A DNA stretch of 64,000 nt, taken from positions 266,551 to 330,550 of the forward strand of contig NZ_JAJVCS010000004.1 in NCBI RefSeq assembly GCF_021395205.1. The letters run 5' to 3'. The notes under the pieces were generated by a model. That model saw only the letters and a program-made list of their open reading frames with translations, searched no databases and was not told the origin of the DNA. This document shows, piece after piece, positions 1-8,579 of this stretch; the stretch's first letter is position 1; each line of letters begins with the position of its first letter. This DNA comes from Polynucleobacter sp. IMCC 30228 (GTDB lineage: Bacteria > Pseudomonadota > Gammaproteobacteria > Burkholderiales > Burkholderiaceae). A program made the translations under genes and the position numbers.

Positions 1-543
1 TACCGCAGGGACATTTTTGCCCATATTAAATTCCGAGCGCTTTACTTTTGTGATTGCATTTGCGCCACAAAAATCAACCCCAATCATGGGATGTTTTTTA
101 CAATCAAAGTTAGAAACCTCAAGCGTTACAGGCTTGCTAACACCTTTTAAAGTAAGAACGCCCTGCATCCCCGTTAATTTATCACCTGAGAAAGTAAATT
201 TATCGGATTTAAATGTTGCGGTGGGAAACTGCGTGGTGGATAAATAGTCTTCAGCTTGAATATGGTTATTGAACGCGCTAGAGCTTGTATCAACCGACTT
301 AGTATCGATCGTAATATCTGCTTTCCCCGTTTTGGCAACGGGGTCAATCGTAATAGTGCCACTAACCGTGTTAAAGCGACTAGTTTGGTTAGATAAACCG
401 AGATGGTTATAAGAAAACTCAGCAAAGGTGTGATTAGGCTCTGTGACGTAATTTTCGGCTGCTGCCATAACCTGCATATTGAAACTCAAACTGCAAATGA
501 AGGTAACGGTACTACATAGATTGATAAATAATTTTGATTGCAT
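1..543 (-). CDS. YceI family periplasmic protein (3' end outside window)
   Basis: This frame is open for 181 codons from an ATG at 543 to the window edge, so the C-terminus is missing. The start has a GGAG about seven bases upstream. Residues 1 to about 27 form a signal peptide ending in an alanine-rich stretch, so the protein is probably periplasmic. The mature part shows the YceI lipocalin-like pattern: HTFAEFSYNHLG, a SGTITIDP strand, then FPTATFKSDKF and KGVSKPVTL. YceI proteins form a barrel that binds an isoprenoid-like lipid; the physiological role is not settled. A second YceI gene and a cytochrome b561 gene lie just upstream on the same strand, the arrangement seen for yceJ-yceI in enterobacteria. 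Family assignment is firm; ligand unknown. Confidence 0.9.
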   Translation of the reverse strand, partial: MQSKLFINLCSTVTFICSLSFNMQVMAAAENYVTEPNHTFAEFSYNHLGLSNQTSRFNTVSGTITIDPVAKTGKADITIDTKSVDTSSSAFNNHIQAEDYLSTTQFPTATFKSDKFTFSGDKLTGMQGVLTLKGVSKPVTLEVSNFDCKKHPMIGVDFCGANAITKVKRSEFNMGKNVPAV

Positions 544-578
544 TGATTTCTCCGTAAGTAATAAAAAATTCGGTCAGT

Positions 579-1169
579 TTATTTTGAATTTAAAACGAGG
601 TAAATTTTTACTGGTACTTCATTGGCAACCGACTTGGTATCAGCCCAAGCCCCTGCTCCTAAGTCGTAATTCAGGCGCAGTAACTCAAAACTACCATTAA
701 AGATCATTTGCTTACCTTGGGCCTGATAGCTTGCCATAATTGTAAGGGGTTGGGTTTTATTTTTAATCGTGAGCTTACCTTTTAATTCGAGCTTACCATT
801 CCCCAAATTTTTAATACTTTCAGATACAAATTGCGCTTTGGGAAATGCTTTACTGTTGAACCATTCTTTGCCTTGAGCCTCGTCGCGCAATTCATCGCCC
901 CCAGCGTTAAAACTTGCCAACGCAATCCATAGATCTGCTTTGGCCTTTTCGGGGCTATCTGGGTTGAAACTCACTATCCCCCCAAATTGGTCAAAGTTAC
1001 CATTAATACTCGAGCCCATTAGTTTGCAGGTGAAGGTAATTTTACTTTTAGCGGTATCAAGCGAATTAAAATCCACTGCCAGAACAGGCCCAGAAAATAA
1101 GCTTATTAAGCTACAAATGGCGCTTATTAACAGAGTTGCTTTGGCAGTTAATGCTCGCAAAATTTGCAT
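579..1169 (-). CDS. YceI family periplasmic protein
   Basis: A 196-residue YceI-type protein. An in-frame ATG at 1223 would place the start inside the cytochrome b561 gene; I prefer the ATG at 1169 because it begins directly with a signal peptide (MQILRALTAKATLL, hydrophobic core, cleavage near GPVLA). The mature region has the family pattern: SKITFTCKLMG, FDQFGGIVSFNP, FPKAQFVSESI and KGKLTIKNKTQPL. It lies 19 bases downstream of the cytochrome b561 gene and 35 bases upstream of the other yceI, so the three probably form one transcript. The lipid ligand is unknown. The two YceI copies are clearly different in sequence, so this is not a recent tandem duplication. Confidence 0.88.
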   Translation of the reverse strand: MQILRALTAKATLLISAICSLISLFSGPVLAVDFNSLDTAKSKITFTCKLMGSSINGNFDQFGGIVSFNPDSPEKAKADLWIALASFNAGGDELRDEAQGKEWFNSKAFPKAQFVSESIKNLGNGKLELKGKLTIKNKTQPLTIMASYQAQGKQMIFNGSFELLRLNYDLGAGAWADTKSVANEVPVKIYLVLNSK

Positions 1170-1188
1170 CTTGAATTGATCTCTAAAA

Positions 1189-1719
1189 TTATTTAAAAAA
1201 AGACATGCGTTTAAGTAAGCCATCCTTATCCCAAAAATGGTGCTTTAAGGCAGCGAGTACATGTAAGGCCACTAAACTAATGAGAAGATTAGCGAGCACT
1301 TCATGAATTTGTTTCAGTAAGCGGCCCGTAGCTTTATCTTTAAGTACTAAATCGGGTAATTCAAAGAGCCCAAAATAATTAACGGTATAGCCTTTCGCCG
1401 AGCTCATTAGCCAGCCCAAGATAGGTATGGCAATCATCAGTAGATAAAAGGCTAAATGGGTAAGTTGCATGATGCGTTCTTGCCAGGCTGGTAGCCGAAC
1501 GGCTAATTCTGGTGCGGGATGGGTCGCACGCCAAAAGAGGCGCACAAAAACCAGCCATAAAACAGTCAGCCCAAGCCATTTATGCCAACTAATCGCCAAA
1601 ATACGCTCGGGGCTCACGGGCAAATCGTGTGCAATAAGGGCGATCGACCAAGTCGTGAGCACCACTATTGCCATAATCCAGTGTAGGGCAATAGCAATAT
1701 GGGTATAACGCTGTTTCAC
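1189..1719 (-). CDS. cytochrome b561 family membrane protein
   Basis: A 176-residue four-helix membrane protein of the bacterial cytochrome b561 family (YceJ/CybB type), which carries two b-type haems and moves electrons between quinol and periplasmic acceptors. Four histidines at haem-ligand positions are visible: H13 (ALHW), H46 (SWHKWLG), H139 (QIHE) and H153 (ALHV). Hydrophobic segments lie near 10-30, 45-65, 88-108 and 140-160. Length fits the family. It is the first gene of a probable operon with two YceI genes. The start is 82 bases from the divergent cyclopropane synthase gene, so the promoters of both lie in that gap. Confidence 0.9.
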   Translation of the reverse strand: MKQRYTHIAIALHWIMAIVVLTTWSIALIAHDLPVSPERILAISWHKWLGLTVLWLVFVRLFWRATHPAPELAVRLPAWQERIMQLTHLAFYLLMIAIPILGWLMSSAKGYTVNYFGLFELPDLVLKDKATGRLLKQIHEVLANLLISLVALHVLAALKHHFWDKDGLLKRMSFFK

Positions 1720-1801
1720 AGTTTTACTTTAAAAATCCAAAGATCAATTGTAGAATGATTATGGAAAACCAACTTGTCTAGTCTAATCTATTGATTTCAC
1801 T

Positions 1802-2971
1802 ATGAATTCTATTAGTCAGCCCTACTTAAGCGAGCGGAATGTCCCTCCCCCTATTTTGGTGGAGTTATTTGCCAATTGCGGTATCGAAATTAATGGTCCG
1901 CAGCCATGGGATATTCAGGTACACAACCCAAAGACGTATGACGCGATTTTATCAAAATGGTCGCTTGGCTTGGGTGAGTCGTACATGGACGGCTATTGGG
2001 ATTGTGCCCAACTCGATGAAATGATTTGTCGCCTGCTTAGTCAAGACCTTAATGAAACGGTCCATGGGTTTGCACGGATTAGAATGGTTGGCGAAGTAAT
2101 ACGTGCCAAATTATTTAATTTGCAATCAAAAGAGCGTGCTTTTCAGGTTGGTGAGCAACACTATGATATTGGCAATGATATCTTTGAGCGGATGTTAGAT
2201 CCCCGCATGATGTATTCCTGCGCTTATTGGGAGAAGGCTAATAATTTGGCGCAAGCACAAGACGATAAATTAGAAATGATTTGTCGTAAATTAGAACTCA
2301 AGGCAGGTGAAAAATTATTAGAAATTGGCTGTGGCTGGGGTGGCTTAGCTGCCTATGCAGCTAAAAACTATGGTGTAGAGGTGCTTGGTATTACGGTTTC
2401 TAAAGAGCAGCAAGCATTGGCACAAGAGCGTTGCAGGGGCCTACCGGTAACGATCGAGTTAATTGATTACCGTGATTTACAAGGCACCTTCGATAAAATT
2501 GTTTCGGTTGGCATGTTTGAACATGTCGGTGAAAAAAATTACTTGGCTTATTTTGATGCTGCCAAGCGACTTTTAAAAGACAATGGTTTATTTTTATTGC
2601 ATACCATTGGCAGTGATGTAGAAGTAACGCGTACTGACCCATGGATTGATCGTTATATTTTTCCGAATGGCAAGATTCCTTGCTCAGCTGAATTAACTAA
2701 AGCTTTAGATGGCCGTTTTTTAATTGAGGATTGGCATAATTTTGGCCAAGATTATGATAAAACCTTACTTGCTTGGCATGCTAACTTTGTGCAAACTTGG
2801 CCGCAGGTAGCAAGCGAATACAGTGAGCGATTTTATCGGATGTGGTCATACTATCTGCTGTCCTGCGCTGGTTTTTTTCGTTCACGCCAAGGTCAATTGT
2901 GGCAATTAGTCTTAAGTAAACGCTCGCGTCGAGAAGTTTATCGTTCGATGAGACCATTTCCAACTACCTAA
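1802..2971 (+). CDS. cfa: cyclopropane-fatty-acyl-phospholipid synthase
   Basis: A 389-residue SAM-dependent enzyme that adds a methylene bridge to unsaturated acyl chains of membrane phospholipids. The SAM-binding loop is LLEIGCGWGG (about 172-181). The family block GEQHYDIGND (117-126) is followed by MMYSCAYW with C140, matching the E. coli active-site cysteine region, and the MFEHVG (E240) and LLHTIG (H267) motifs are present. Length matches E. coli Cfa (382). The ATG at 1802 is the natural start. It runs divergently from the cytochrome b561/yceI set and is followed 52 bases later by an exported hydrolase. Product of stress-adapted membranes in known bacteria; regulation cannot be read here. 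Confidence 0.95.
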   Translation: MNSISQPYLSERNVPPPILVELFANCGIEINGPQPWDIQVHNPKTYDAILSKWSLGLGESYMDGYWDCAQLDEMICRLLSQDLNETVHGFARIRMVGEVIRAKLFNLQSKERAFQVGEQHYDIGNDIFERMLDPRMMYSCAYWEKANNLAQAQDDKLEMICRKLELKAGEKLLEIGCGWGGLAAYAAKNYGVEVLGITVSKEQQALAQERCRGLPVTIELIDYRDLQGTFDKIVSVGMFEHVGEKNYLAYFDAAKRLLKDNGLFLLHTIGSDVEVTRTDPWIDRYIFPNGKIPCSAELTKALDGRFLIEDWHNFGQDYDKTLLAWHANFVQTWPQVASEYSERFYRMWSYYLLSCAGFFRSRQGQLWQLVLSKRSRREVYRSMRPFPTT

Positions 2972-3023
2972 TTTCCCGTGGTATTCTGAACTTATTAAAA
3001 TGAATACTAATAGGGGAGGCATT

Positions 3024-4073
3024 GTGCATAAAATTAGTCATCGTTTTCTCATTCTTTTTTCGATACTCATCATTTCGCCCTGGCAGGTAGGGGCGGCGCC
3101 TAAATTAATGATGTCGGAATATATGGTTCCCAGTGATACCCCAGGAATATCCCTATATGTGCGCAATAAACATCCCCAAGGAATGAAGCAATTTAGTCCA
3201 GATAAAACCTTACTCTATGTACACGGCTCTACTTATCCATCGGAGACAGCTTTTGATTTGAGTTTGGGTGGTACTTCGTGGATGGAATATATTGCAGAAC
3301 GTGGATACGATGTTTGGTTAGTAGATTTGAGGGGCTACGGTAAGTCAACGCGTCCTGCCGAATTAGACTTACCTGCAGATCAGAGTCCACCAATAGTGCG
3401 CACTGAGGTAGCCGTCAGTGATGTGAGTAGTGCCGTTAACTTTATTTTAAAAAAACGGAGCATCAATAAAATGAATTTACTGGGATGGTCTTGGGGTACG
3501 ACTATCATGGGTAAATACACCGCTGAAAATAATCAGAAAGTAAATAAACTAGTGTTATATGCTCCTCAATGGTTACGACAAGGCGGAGCGGCACTAACCG
3601 ACAAGGGAGGAACCTTGGGGGCTTATCGTGTAGTTACCGTAGAGGATGCTAAGAGCCGGAAATCCGCCGGAGTTCCAGAATATGCACAGGCAACCTTAAT
3701 GCCTGCAGGTTGGTTTGAAAAGTGGGCTGAGGCAACTTTTGAAACAGATCCTTGGGGAAAAAACCAAAATCCAAAAAAACTACGAGCCCCTAATGGGACA
3801 GTGCAAGATACGCGTGAATTTTGGGCTGCAGGCAAGCCACTCTATGATCCTAAAAAAATTACTGTACCCGTGATGCTGGTTCATGCCGAATGGGATGCTG
3901 ATTTACCTAGTTATATGCTACAGGAATATTTTAAGCAATTAACCAATGCCCCATATCGAGTTTTATTGGAAATTGGTGAGGGAACACACTCTATCATTAT
4001 GGAAAAAAACCGCATGTTAATGTTTGATGGAGTGCAACTGTTTTTAGATAAGAGTTACAGCTCTGAGAAATAA
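3024..4073 (+). CDS. exported alpha/beta-fold hydrolase
   Basis: I place the start at a GTG (3024) rather than the in-frame ATG at 3000: GGGGAGG sits at ideal spacing before the GTG and the protein then opens with a clean signal peptide (HKISHRFLILF, cleavage near VGAA). The mature 320-residue part is an alpha/beta hydrolase with an oxyanion strand LLYVHGS, DLRGYGKS, nucleophile elbow GWSWG (S156), acid in VHAEWDAD and histidine in GEGTHS. It acts outside the cytoplasm; the ester or amide substrate is unknown. No cap domain or polymer-binding module is evident. It follows cfa on the same strand but is not obviously tied to it functionally. Confidence 0.82.
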   Translation: MHKISHRFLILFSILIISPWQVGAAPKLMMSEYMVPSDTPGISLYVRNKHPQGMKQFSPDKTLLYVHGSTYPSETAFDLSLGGTSWMEYIAERGYDVWLVDLRGYGKSTRPAELDLPADQSPPIVRTEVAVSDVSSAVNFILKKRSINKMNLLGWSWGTTIMGKYTAENNQKVNKLVLYAPQWLRQGGAALTDKGGTLGAYRVVTVEDAKSRKSAGVPEYAQATLMPAGWFEKWAEATFETDPWGKNQNPKKLRAPNGTVQDTREFWAAGKPLYDPKKITVPVMLVHAEWDADLPSYMLQEYFKQLTNAPYRVLLEIGEGTHSIIMEKNRMLMFDGVQLFLDKSYSSEK

Positions 4074-4126
4074 ATTCACAAATACCGAGTAAGATATTTG
4101 TTTTACCCACTTCATCAAGGAAAACC

Positions 4127-4705
4127 ATGTCATCATCTCAAATCCCAGAACTTACTGCATTACAAGGCCTTGTCTTAGGCAAGGTTGCGCATAATGCTAA
4201 TTTACTCATTGGTCTTGGTGTGATGATGTTGGTTTTAGGCACCATCGGTTTTTTTGGGCAAACGGTATTTTCGCTGATTTCGGTTAGTGTGTTGGGCGGT
4301 TTTGCGATCGCTGCAGGCTTGCTACAAGGCTACCATGCGCTGCAATCACATGGCTGGAAATCTGTAAGTATTCAATTGATTATGTCGCTACTCTATATTG
4401 CTGCAGGCTTATATGTATGCTTTTTCCCCCTAGCTAGTTTGGCGGGCTTAACGCTTTGGTTAGCAGTATTCTTTTTCTTCTCTGGCCTGCTGCGTATTTT
4501 TACAGCATTTCAGCATCGACTGATGAATGGCTGGGTTTGGGCCGCAATTTCGGGCTTAATTTCTATTATTCTGGCTGCTTTAATTATGAGTAGTTGGCCT
4601 TCTTCGAGCCTGTGGGTTCCGGGCATGTTAATTGCCATTGAGCTTGTATTACAGGGTTGGTCGCTGGTTATTATTGGCTCGGCTGCTAAAGCATTAGCCA
4701 AATAA
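4127..4705 (+). CDS. HdeD/DUF308 family membrane protein
   Basis: A 192-residue integral membrane protein with about six hydrophobic helices and little else; the paired glycine-rich helices (LLIGLGVMMLVLG, VLGGFAIAAGLLQGY, LMSLLYIAAGLYV, LAVFFFFSGLLRIF) follow the DUF308/HdeD repeat pattern. HdeD in E. coli belongs to the acid-resistance island, but the biochemical function of the family is unknown. The start is well supported by AAGGAA eight bases before the ATG. A strong intrinsic terminator follows 33 bases after the stop codon, so the transcript ends here. Confidence 0.8.
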   Translation: MSSSQIPELTALQGLVLGKVAHNANLLIGLGVMMLVLGTIGFFGQTVFSLISVSVLGGFAIAAGLLQGYHALQSHGWKSVSIQLIMSLLYIAAGLYVCFFPLASLAGLTLWLAVFFFFSGLLRIFTAFQHRLMNGWVWAAISGLISIILAALIMSSWPSSSLWVPGMLIAIELVLQGWSLVIIGSAAKALAK

Positions 4706-4738
4706 AACCGTAAATTTGTTTGATTTTGAAAGTAATTG

Positions 4739-4760
4739 AACCGCCTAATGGCGGTTTTTA
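4739..4760 (+). terminator. intrinsic terminator after the HdeD-like gene
   Basis: Perfect seven-base stem AACCGCC / GGCGGTT with a TAAT loop, ending in a T run (TTTTT, then A at 4760). It sits between the HdeD-like gene and an EamA transporter gene and ends three bases before the transporter's likely ATG at 4763. An earlier in-frame ATG at 4748 falls on the loop and closing arm of this hairpin. Confidence 0.8.
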
Positions 4761-4762
4761 AC

Positions 4763-5719
4763 ATGTCTTCAACCCATCAGCGCTTAACCTTAAATGCGGC
4801 AGCCTACTTAATTTTGGCGACGATTTTATGGGGCGGAAATGCAATAGTGGGGCGATGGTTTGTTGGGCATCTGTCACCAGCCTTACTTAATTTATTTCGT
4901 TGGATAATCGCTGCAGCAGTTCTGATGCCATTTGCGTGGAAAATTTTATTACCCCAAAGTCTATTGTGGCAGCATAAAAAACGTTTCTTGACCTTAAGCT
5001 TATTGGGCGTAGGTTGTTATAACGCTTTTTTATATATCGCTCTCGAAACTTCTTCGCCGATTAATGTCACCTTAATTGGCGCAAGTATGCCCATTTGGAT
5101 GTTGTTAATTGGTTCTATTTTTTATCAAAATCGAGTCAACCCTTGGCAAATGCTTGGCGCGGTAGTGTCTATCATTGGCGTGACGGTTGTTTTATCCCGT
5201 GGCAATTTAGATGGTATTTTGATGCTTAAGTTTGTGCCTGGCGATATGTTGATGGTTGCAGCCACCTTGCTTTGGGCCTGTTATAGCTGGATGCTAAGCA
5301 AGCCTGGTAAAAGCCCAGAAAAGCAATGGCCGTGGACTGAATTTTTATTAGCGCAAATAGTCTTGGGTCTAATTTGGTCACTAGTATTTGCGGGCTTTGA
5401 ATTTAGTTTGGGCTTATCGCAAATTGATTTAAGCCCGAGTCTATCTTGGCCTTTACTTATTTTTTGTGGCCTTGGCCCAGCCTTAATTGCTTATCGATGC
5501 TGGAGTGCAGGGGTTGCAATTGCCGGGCCTAATATAGCGGGGTTTTTTGGCAACTTAATTCCTTTATTCACGGCACTTTTTGCCGCCGCTTTGCTGGGGG
5601 ATATGCCCCATTTATTTCATGCGGCTGCGTTTGGATTAATTGTCGCGGGCATTGTGATTTCTTCTCAGTTAAAAACGCCCAGCAAAAAGGGGTCGACTAA
5701 CTTAAGGCCTAAGAATTGA
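4763..5719 (+). CDS. EamA/DMT family transporter
   Basis: An inner-membrane protein of about 318 residues with ten predicted helices in two EamA repeats, the drug/metabolite transporter fold. Repeat one opens with LILATILWGGNAIVGRWF and repeat two with MLMVAATLLWACYSWML, both typical. Substrate unknown. In-frame starts exist at TTG 4736, ATG 4748 and ATG 4763; the first two lie at or inside an intrinsic terminator hairpin, so 4763 is preferred, although no good ribosome binding site is seen. Being behind a terminator, it needs read-through or a promoter inside the upstream gene. The following TctC gene starts 47 bases after the stop. Confidence 0.87.
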   Translation: MSSTHQRLTLNAAAYLILATILWGGNAIVGRWFVGHLSPALLNLFRWIIAAAVLMPFAWKILLPQSLLWQHKKRFLTLSLLGVGCYNAFLYIALETSSPINVTLIGASMPIWMLLIGSIFYQNRVNPWQMLGAVVSIIGVTVVLSRGNLDGILMLKFVPGDMLMVAATLLWACYSWMLSKPGKSPEKQWPWTEFLLAQIVLGLIWSLVFAGFEFSLGLSQIDLSPSLSWPLLIFCGLGPALIAYRCWSAGVAIAGPNIAGFFGNLIPLFTALFAAALLGDMPHLFHAAAFGLIVAGIVISSQLKTPSKKGSTNLRPKN

Positions 5720-5766
5720 GGGCAATAATCATTACAGCTCAGGTAATTTCTGCTACTGTAGAGGCT

Positions 5767-6720
5767 ATGCGTACTTTTCTACTAGTTATTTTGGCTTTTT
5801 TTAGCCTCCAAGTTAATGCTGCCGACGCTTGGCCGTCTCGGCCTGTTAAGCTAATCGTACCCTTTTCTGCTGGCGGAGTGCAAGACTTATTGGCACGTTC
5901 ATTTTCAAATGAGCTAGCTACTGTTTCTGGCCAATCGGTGATAGTAGAAAATCGGGCTGGTGCAGGCGGTACAGTTGGCACCAACTTGGTTGCGAAGTCT
6001 GCACCCGATGGCTATACCTTAGTGGTTGCAGCTGCAAGCCACAATATCAATGGCTCACTTTATTCTAAAATGCCTTACGATCCCTTGAAAGATTTTACGG
6101 GGGCAGCGTATCTAGGAAATACGGGATATGTATTGATGACAAATGCCGAATTTCCACCCAAGACAGTAGCCGAATTCATTGCTTTAGTGAAATCGAAGCC
6201 TGGACAATTTAATTATGCTAGCGCTGGAAATGGCAGCGCCTCACATCTAGCGATGGCTTATTTTACTGGGTTAGCTGGCTTGGAGATGACGCATATTCCA
6301 ACCAAGGGAACTGGCGAAGCGATTAATGAATTATTAGCGGGTCGCTCTCAAGCTGTGATAGCTGCGAATATTTCTGCTTTGCCATTTGCTAAAGATAGCC
6401 GAATTCGTTTTCTGGGGGTAACTTCAGAAAAATTAACTCCCTTTGTGCCTGGGGTACAGCCAATTAACAATACCCTTAAAGGTTATGTTTTTGATAGCTG
6501 GTTTGCTTTGTTGGCGCCAGCAGCTACCCCGAAAGAGGTGATTAATAAAATTTCGACCGATATTTCCCAGCTCATAAAGCGGCCTGAGATAAGCGAACGT
6601 TTTAAAGCACAAGGTATTGAGGTTGGTACCATGACACCAGAAGAATTGAATCAACTCTTGCGCCGCAACTATGAGCAGATGGCGCAAGTAGTCAAAATAT
6701 CTGGCGCTAAAGTAGATTAA
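5767..6720 (+). CDS. tripartite tricarboxylate transporter-type (Bug/TctC) solute-binding protein
   Basis: A 317-residue periplasmic binding protein. The ATG at 5767 is chosen over an upstream TTG because it opens with the signal peptide (MRTFLLVILAFFSLQVNA). Family marks: WPSRPVKLIVPFSAGG, VENRAGAGGTVG, SAPDGYTL, PYDPLKDF and IPTKGTGEA. Bug receptors bind carboxylates or amides in a Venus-flytrap fold. There is no tctA or tctB membrane gene nearby, so it is an orphan receptor whose ligand and transport partner cannot be told. It is one of three in this window. Confidence 0.92.
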   Translation: MRTFLLVILAFFSLQVNAADAWPSRPVKLIVPFSAGGVQDLLARSFSNELATVSGQSVIVENRAGAGGTVGTNLVAKSAPDGYTLVVAAASHNINGSLYSKMPYDPLKDFTGAAYLGNTGYVLMTNAEFPPKTVAEFIALVKSKPGQFNYASAGNGSASHLAMAYFTGLAGLEMTHIPTKGTGEAINELLAGRSQAVIAANISALPFAKDSRIRFLGVTSEKLTPFVPGVQPINNTLKGYVFDSWFALLAPAATPKEVINKISTDISQLIKRPEISERFKAQGIEVGTMTPEELNQLLRRNYEQMAQVVKISGAKVD

Positions 6721-6736
6721 TAAATTCAAGTAGATT

Positions 6737-7648
6737 TCAGTTGGTGATAGTTTCCCGGTTACGAACTAGTAACCACATGGCAGCCACGACTAGCGCCATA
6801 CCAAAAACTTGCATGAGGGTCATGGTTTCATCCAAAAAGTACCAGCCCATTAAAATAGTTGCTAGGGGCCCCAAAATACCTGCTTGTGCCGTTACTGAAG
6901 AGCCGACCCGTTGAATTGCCAGCATCACTAAAAACATGGGAATGACCGTACAAATACTGGCATTCACTAAACTCAACCAATAAACTTGTGGCATTTGCGT
7001 AAATAGGGCGCTTGGTTCATGGAAGCCAATTTGGATTGCGCTAAAGAGAGCAGAAACGGAAGTAGCGTAAGTAACAAGACGCATACTTCCAATGCGGTTT
7101 ACCATTTCGCCCGCAGCAATTAAATATGCAGCATACATGCAGGCGCTACCTAAGACTAGTAGCGTCCCGAGCCACGCATTTTCTCCCTTGGAGCCGGCAT
7201 CTTGCAAAAAGACCAGCATCACCCCGAGATAGCCAACAATCATTGCATACCACTGCAGACGAGTAATTTTTTTATGCAGAAAAAAATAAGATATGAGGAT
7301 GACGATAGTGGGCGTGAGATATAAAATAATTCTTTCTAGCCCTACCGAAATAAATTGCAGTCCTAAAAAATCAAGGTAACTCGAAAAAAAATAACCAATA
7401 AAACCTAAACCGAGCAATTTAAGATAATCTGTTTTGGAAAGCGCTGGTTTTTTGTTATTGCGAGATACAAACCAGTAGACGCACCAAAATAGCGGTAATG
7501 CAATCAGCATGCGAAGGGCTAATAGGGCTTCAGGCGAAACACCATAGCGATAGGCATATTTAATGATGATGGCTTTACCAGAAAAGAGTACAGCTCCTAT
7601 GCTCGCCATCACAATACTGGAAAGATACTGTTTTTGGGCTTTAAACAA
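6737..7648 (-). CDS. EamA/DMT family transporter
   Basis: A 303-residue, ten-helix membrane protein with two EamA repeats (first begins near ASIGAVLFSGKAIIIKYAYR, second near GTLLVLGSACMYAAYLIAAG). The family exports amino acids, nucleosides or other metabolites; the substrate is not readable. It is convergent with the TctC gene (16 bases between stops) and is not close in sequence to the EamA gene at 4763, so the two are separate subfamilies rather than a duplication. Confidence 0.88.
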   Translation of the reverse strand: MFKAQKQYLSSIVMASIGAVLFSGKAIIIKYAYRYGVSPEALLALRMLIALPLFWCVYWFVSRNNKKPALSKTDYLKLLGLGFIGYFFSSYLDFLGLQFISVGLERIILYLTPTIVILISYFFLHKKITRLQWYAMIVGYLGVMLVFLQDAGSKGENAWLGTLLVLGSACMYAAYLIAAGEMVNRIGSMRLVTYATSVSALFSAIQIGFHEPSALFTQMPQVYWLSLVNASICTVIPMFLVMLAIQRVGSSVTAQAGILGPLATILMGWYFLDETMTLMQVFGMALVVAAMWLLVRNRETITN

Positions 7649-7755
7649 GGGTAAAGTTCATGAGGTGGGGCTCAGCAAGGTAATTGAAGGTTAGTTATTG
7701 TATTTTATCGGCTGGCGCTGATAAACTAGGCAAAAGCAAATCAACAAGGAATTCT

Positions 7756-7998
7756 GTGCAAAATTTAAAGCCCAAATTTGAACAACTCGATGCCGCTGTT
7801 AACCATGTTGGCGATTTAATTGCTAGTCAGAGCATTGCTCTTGGTGCCGCGAAAGGCATTTTGTATAGCTTGACTGAAACTATTGGTTCGATGATTGGTG
7901 ACGTCGATTTGCCAGCCCATGTACGCTCTGGCTATGAGGGTTTACTTGAAACTGCTCGAGAATTGAATCTGCAGCTCGATAAGCACGTTGATCGTTAA
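7756..7998 (+). CDS. small conserved-looking soluble protein of unknown function
   Basis: An 80-residue protein. The frame is open from a TTG at 7684, but AAGGA lies six bases before a GTG at 7756, which I take as the start. The sequence is largely helical by pattern (NLKPKFEQLDAAVNHVGDLI, then SIALGAAKGILYSLTETIGS, then GYEGLLETARELNLQLDKHV), with no signal peptide, no membrane helix and no motif I recognise. It stands alone between a divergent EamA gene and the convergent yaeQ. Coding is supported by the ribosome binding site and amphipathic periodicity only. Confidence 0.6.
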   Translation: MQNLKPKFEQLDAAVNHVGDLIASQSIALGAAKGILYSLTETIGSMIGDVDLPAHVRSGYEGLLETARELNLQLDKHVDR

Positions 7999-8022
7999 GT
8001 TTCTGGCGCACTAAGCAGCAGA

Positions 8023-8574
8023 TTACTTTTCTTTTGCTTGGTACCAAAGTTCAGGGCTTAAGGTAATTTGGCCTTGCTCTGTTGAGATGAGCATTTCACC
8101 ATCTTGTACATTAACATGCATAGTCATGCCGCGTTCAACCCACTTACCAAGTGTTTCAATTGCTTCCTTAGGTAGCGCGATGACCTTTAAATTTTGCGCA
8201 CGCGTCACTTTATGTTGAATTGCTTGCCACCAAATTTTACTTGCTTGGCCGCCATAGCAAAAGATCGCGACTTGATCTGATCGACCACAGGCTTTGAGAA
8301 TACGGCGCTCTTCAGGTTGACCAATTTCAATCCATAATTGAATTGCATCCGTTAAATCTTTGACCCAAATATCTGGTTCATCGGTATCGCTTAACCCTTT
8401 GCTAAAGACTAAATTTTCTTGTGCAAGTAGTGAAAATGCAACTAAACGCGCCATCATACGTTCATCGGTTTCCGATGGATGTTTGGCAATCGTTAATGTA
8501 TGGCTCGCATAATAATTGCGATCGGCATCGGCCAGGTGTAGTTCAACTTTATGGATCGTTGCGCGTAGGGCCAT
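8023..8574 (-). CDS. yaeQ: YaeQ family protein
   Basis: A 183-residue cytoplasmic protein matching YaeQ along its whole length: MALRATIHKVELHLADADR at the N-terminus, HPSETDERMMARLVAFSLLA, EPDIWVKDLTDAIQLWIEIG and the C-terminal LSPELWYQ. YaeQ has a compact nuclease-like fold; its function is not settled (an early claim that it replaces RfaH activity was withdrawn, to my knowledge). Five bases separate its start from the stop of the acetyltransferase gene upstream, so the two are co-transcribed. Confidence 0.9.
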   Translation of the reverse strand: MALRATIHKVELHLADADRNYYASHTLTIAKHPSETDERMMARLVAFSLLAQENLVFSKGLSDTDEPDIWVKDLTDAIQLWIEIGQPEERRILKACGRSDQVAIFCYGGQASKIWWQAIQHKVTRAQNLKVIALPKEAIETLGKWVERGMTMHVNVQDGEMLISTEQGQITLSPELWYQAKEK

Positions 8575-8579
8575 AGTTG

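Noticed and set aside
1170..1223. Upstream ATG for the second YceI gene
   Set aside because: It would overlap the cytochrome b561 gene and place 18 polar residues before the signal peptide.
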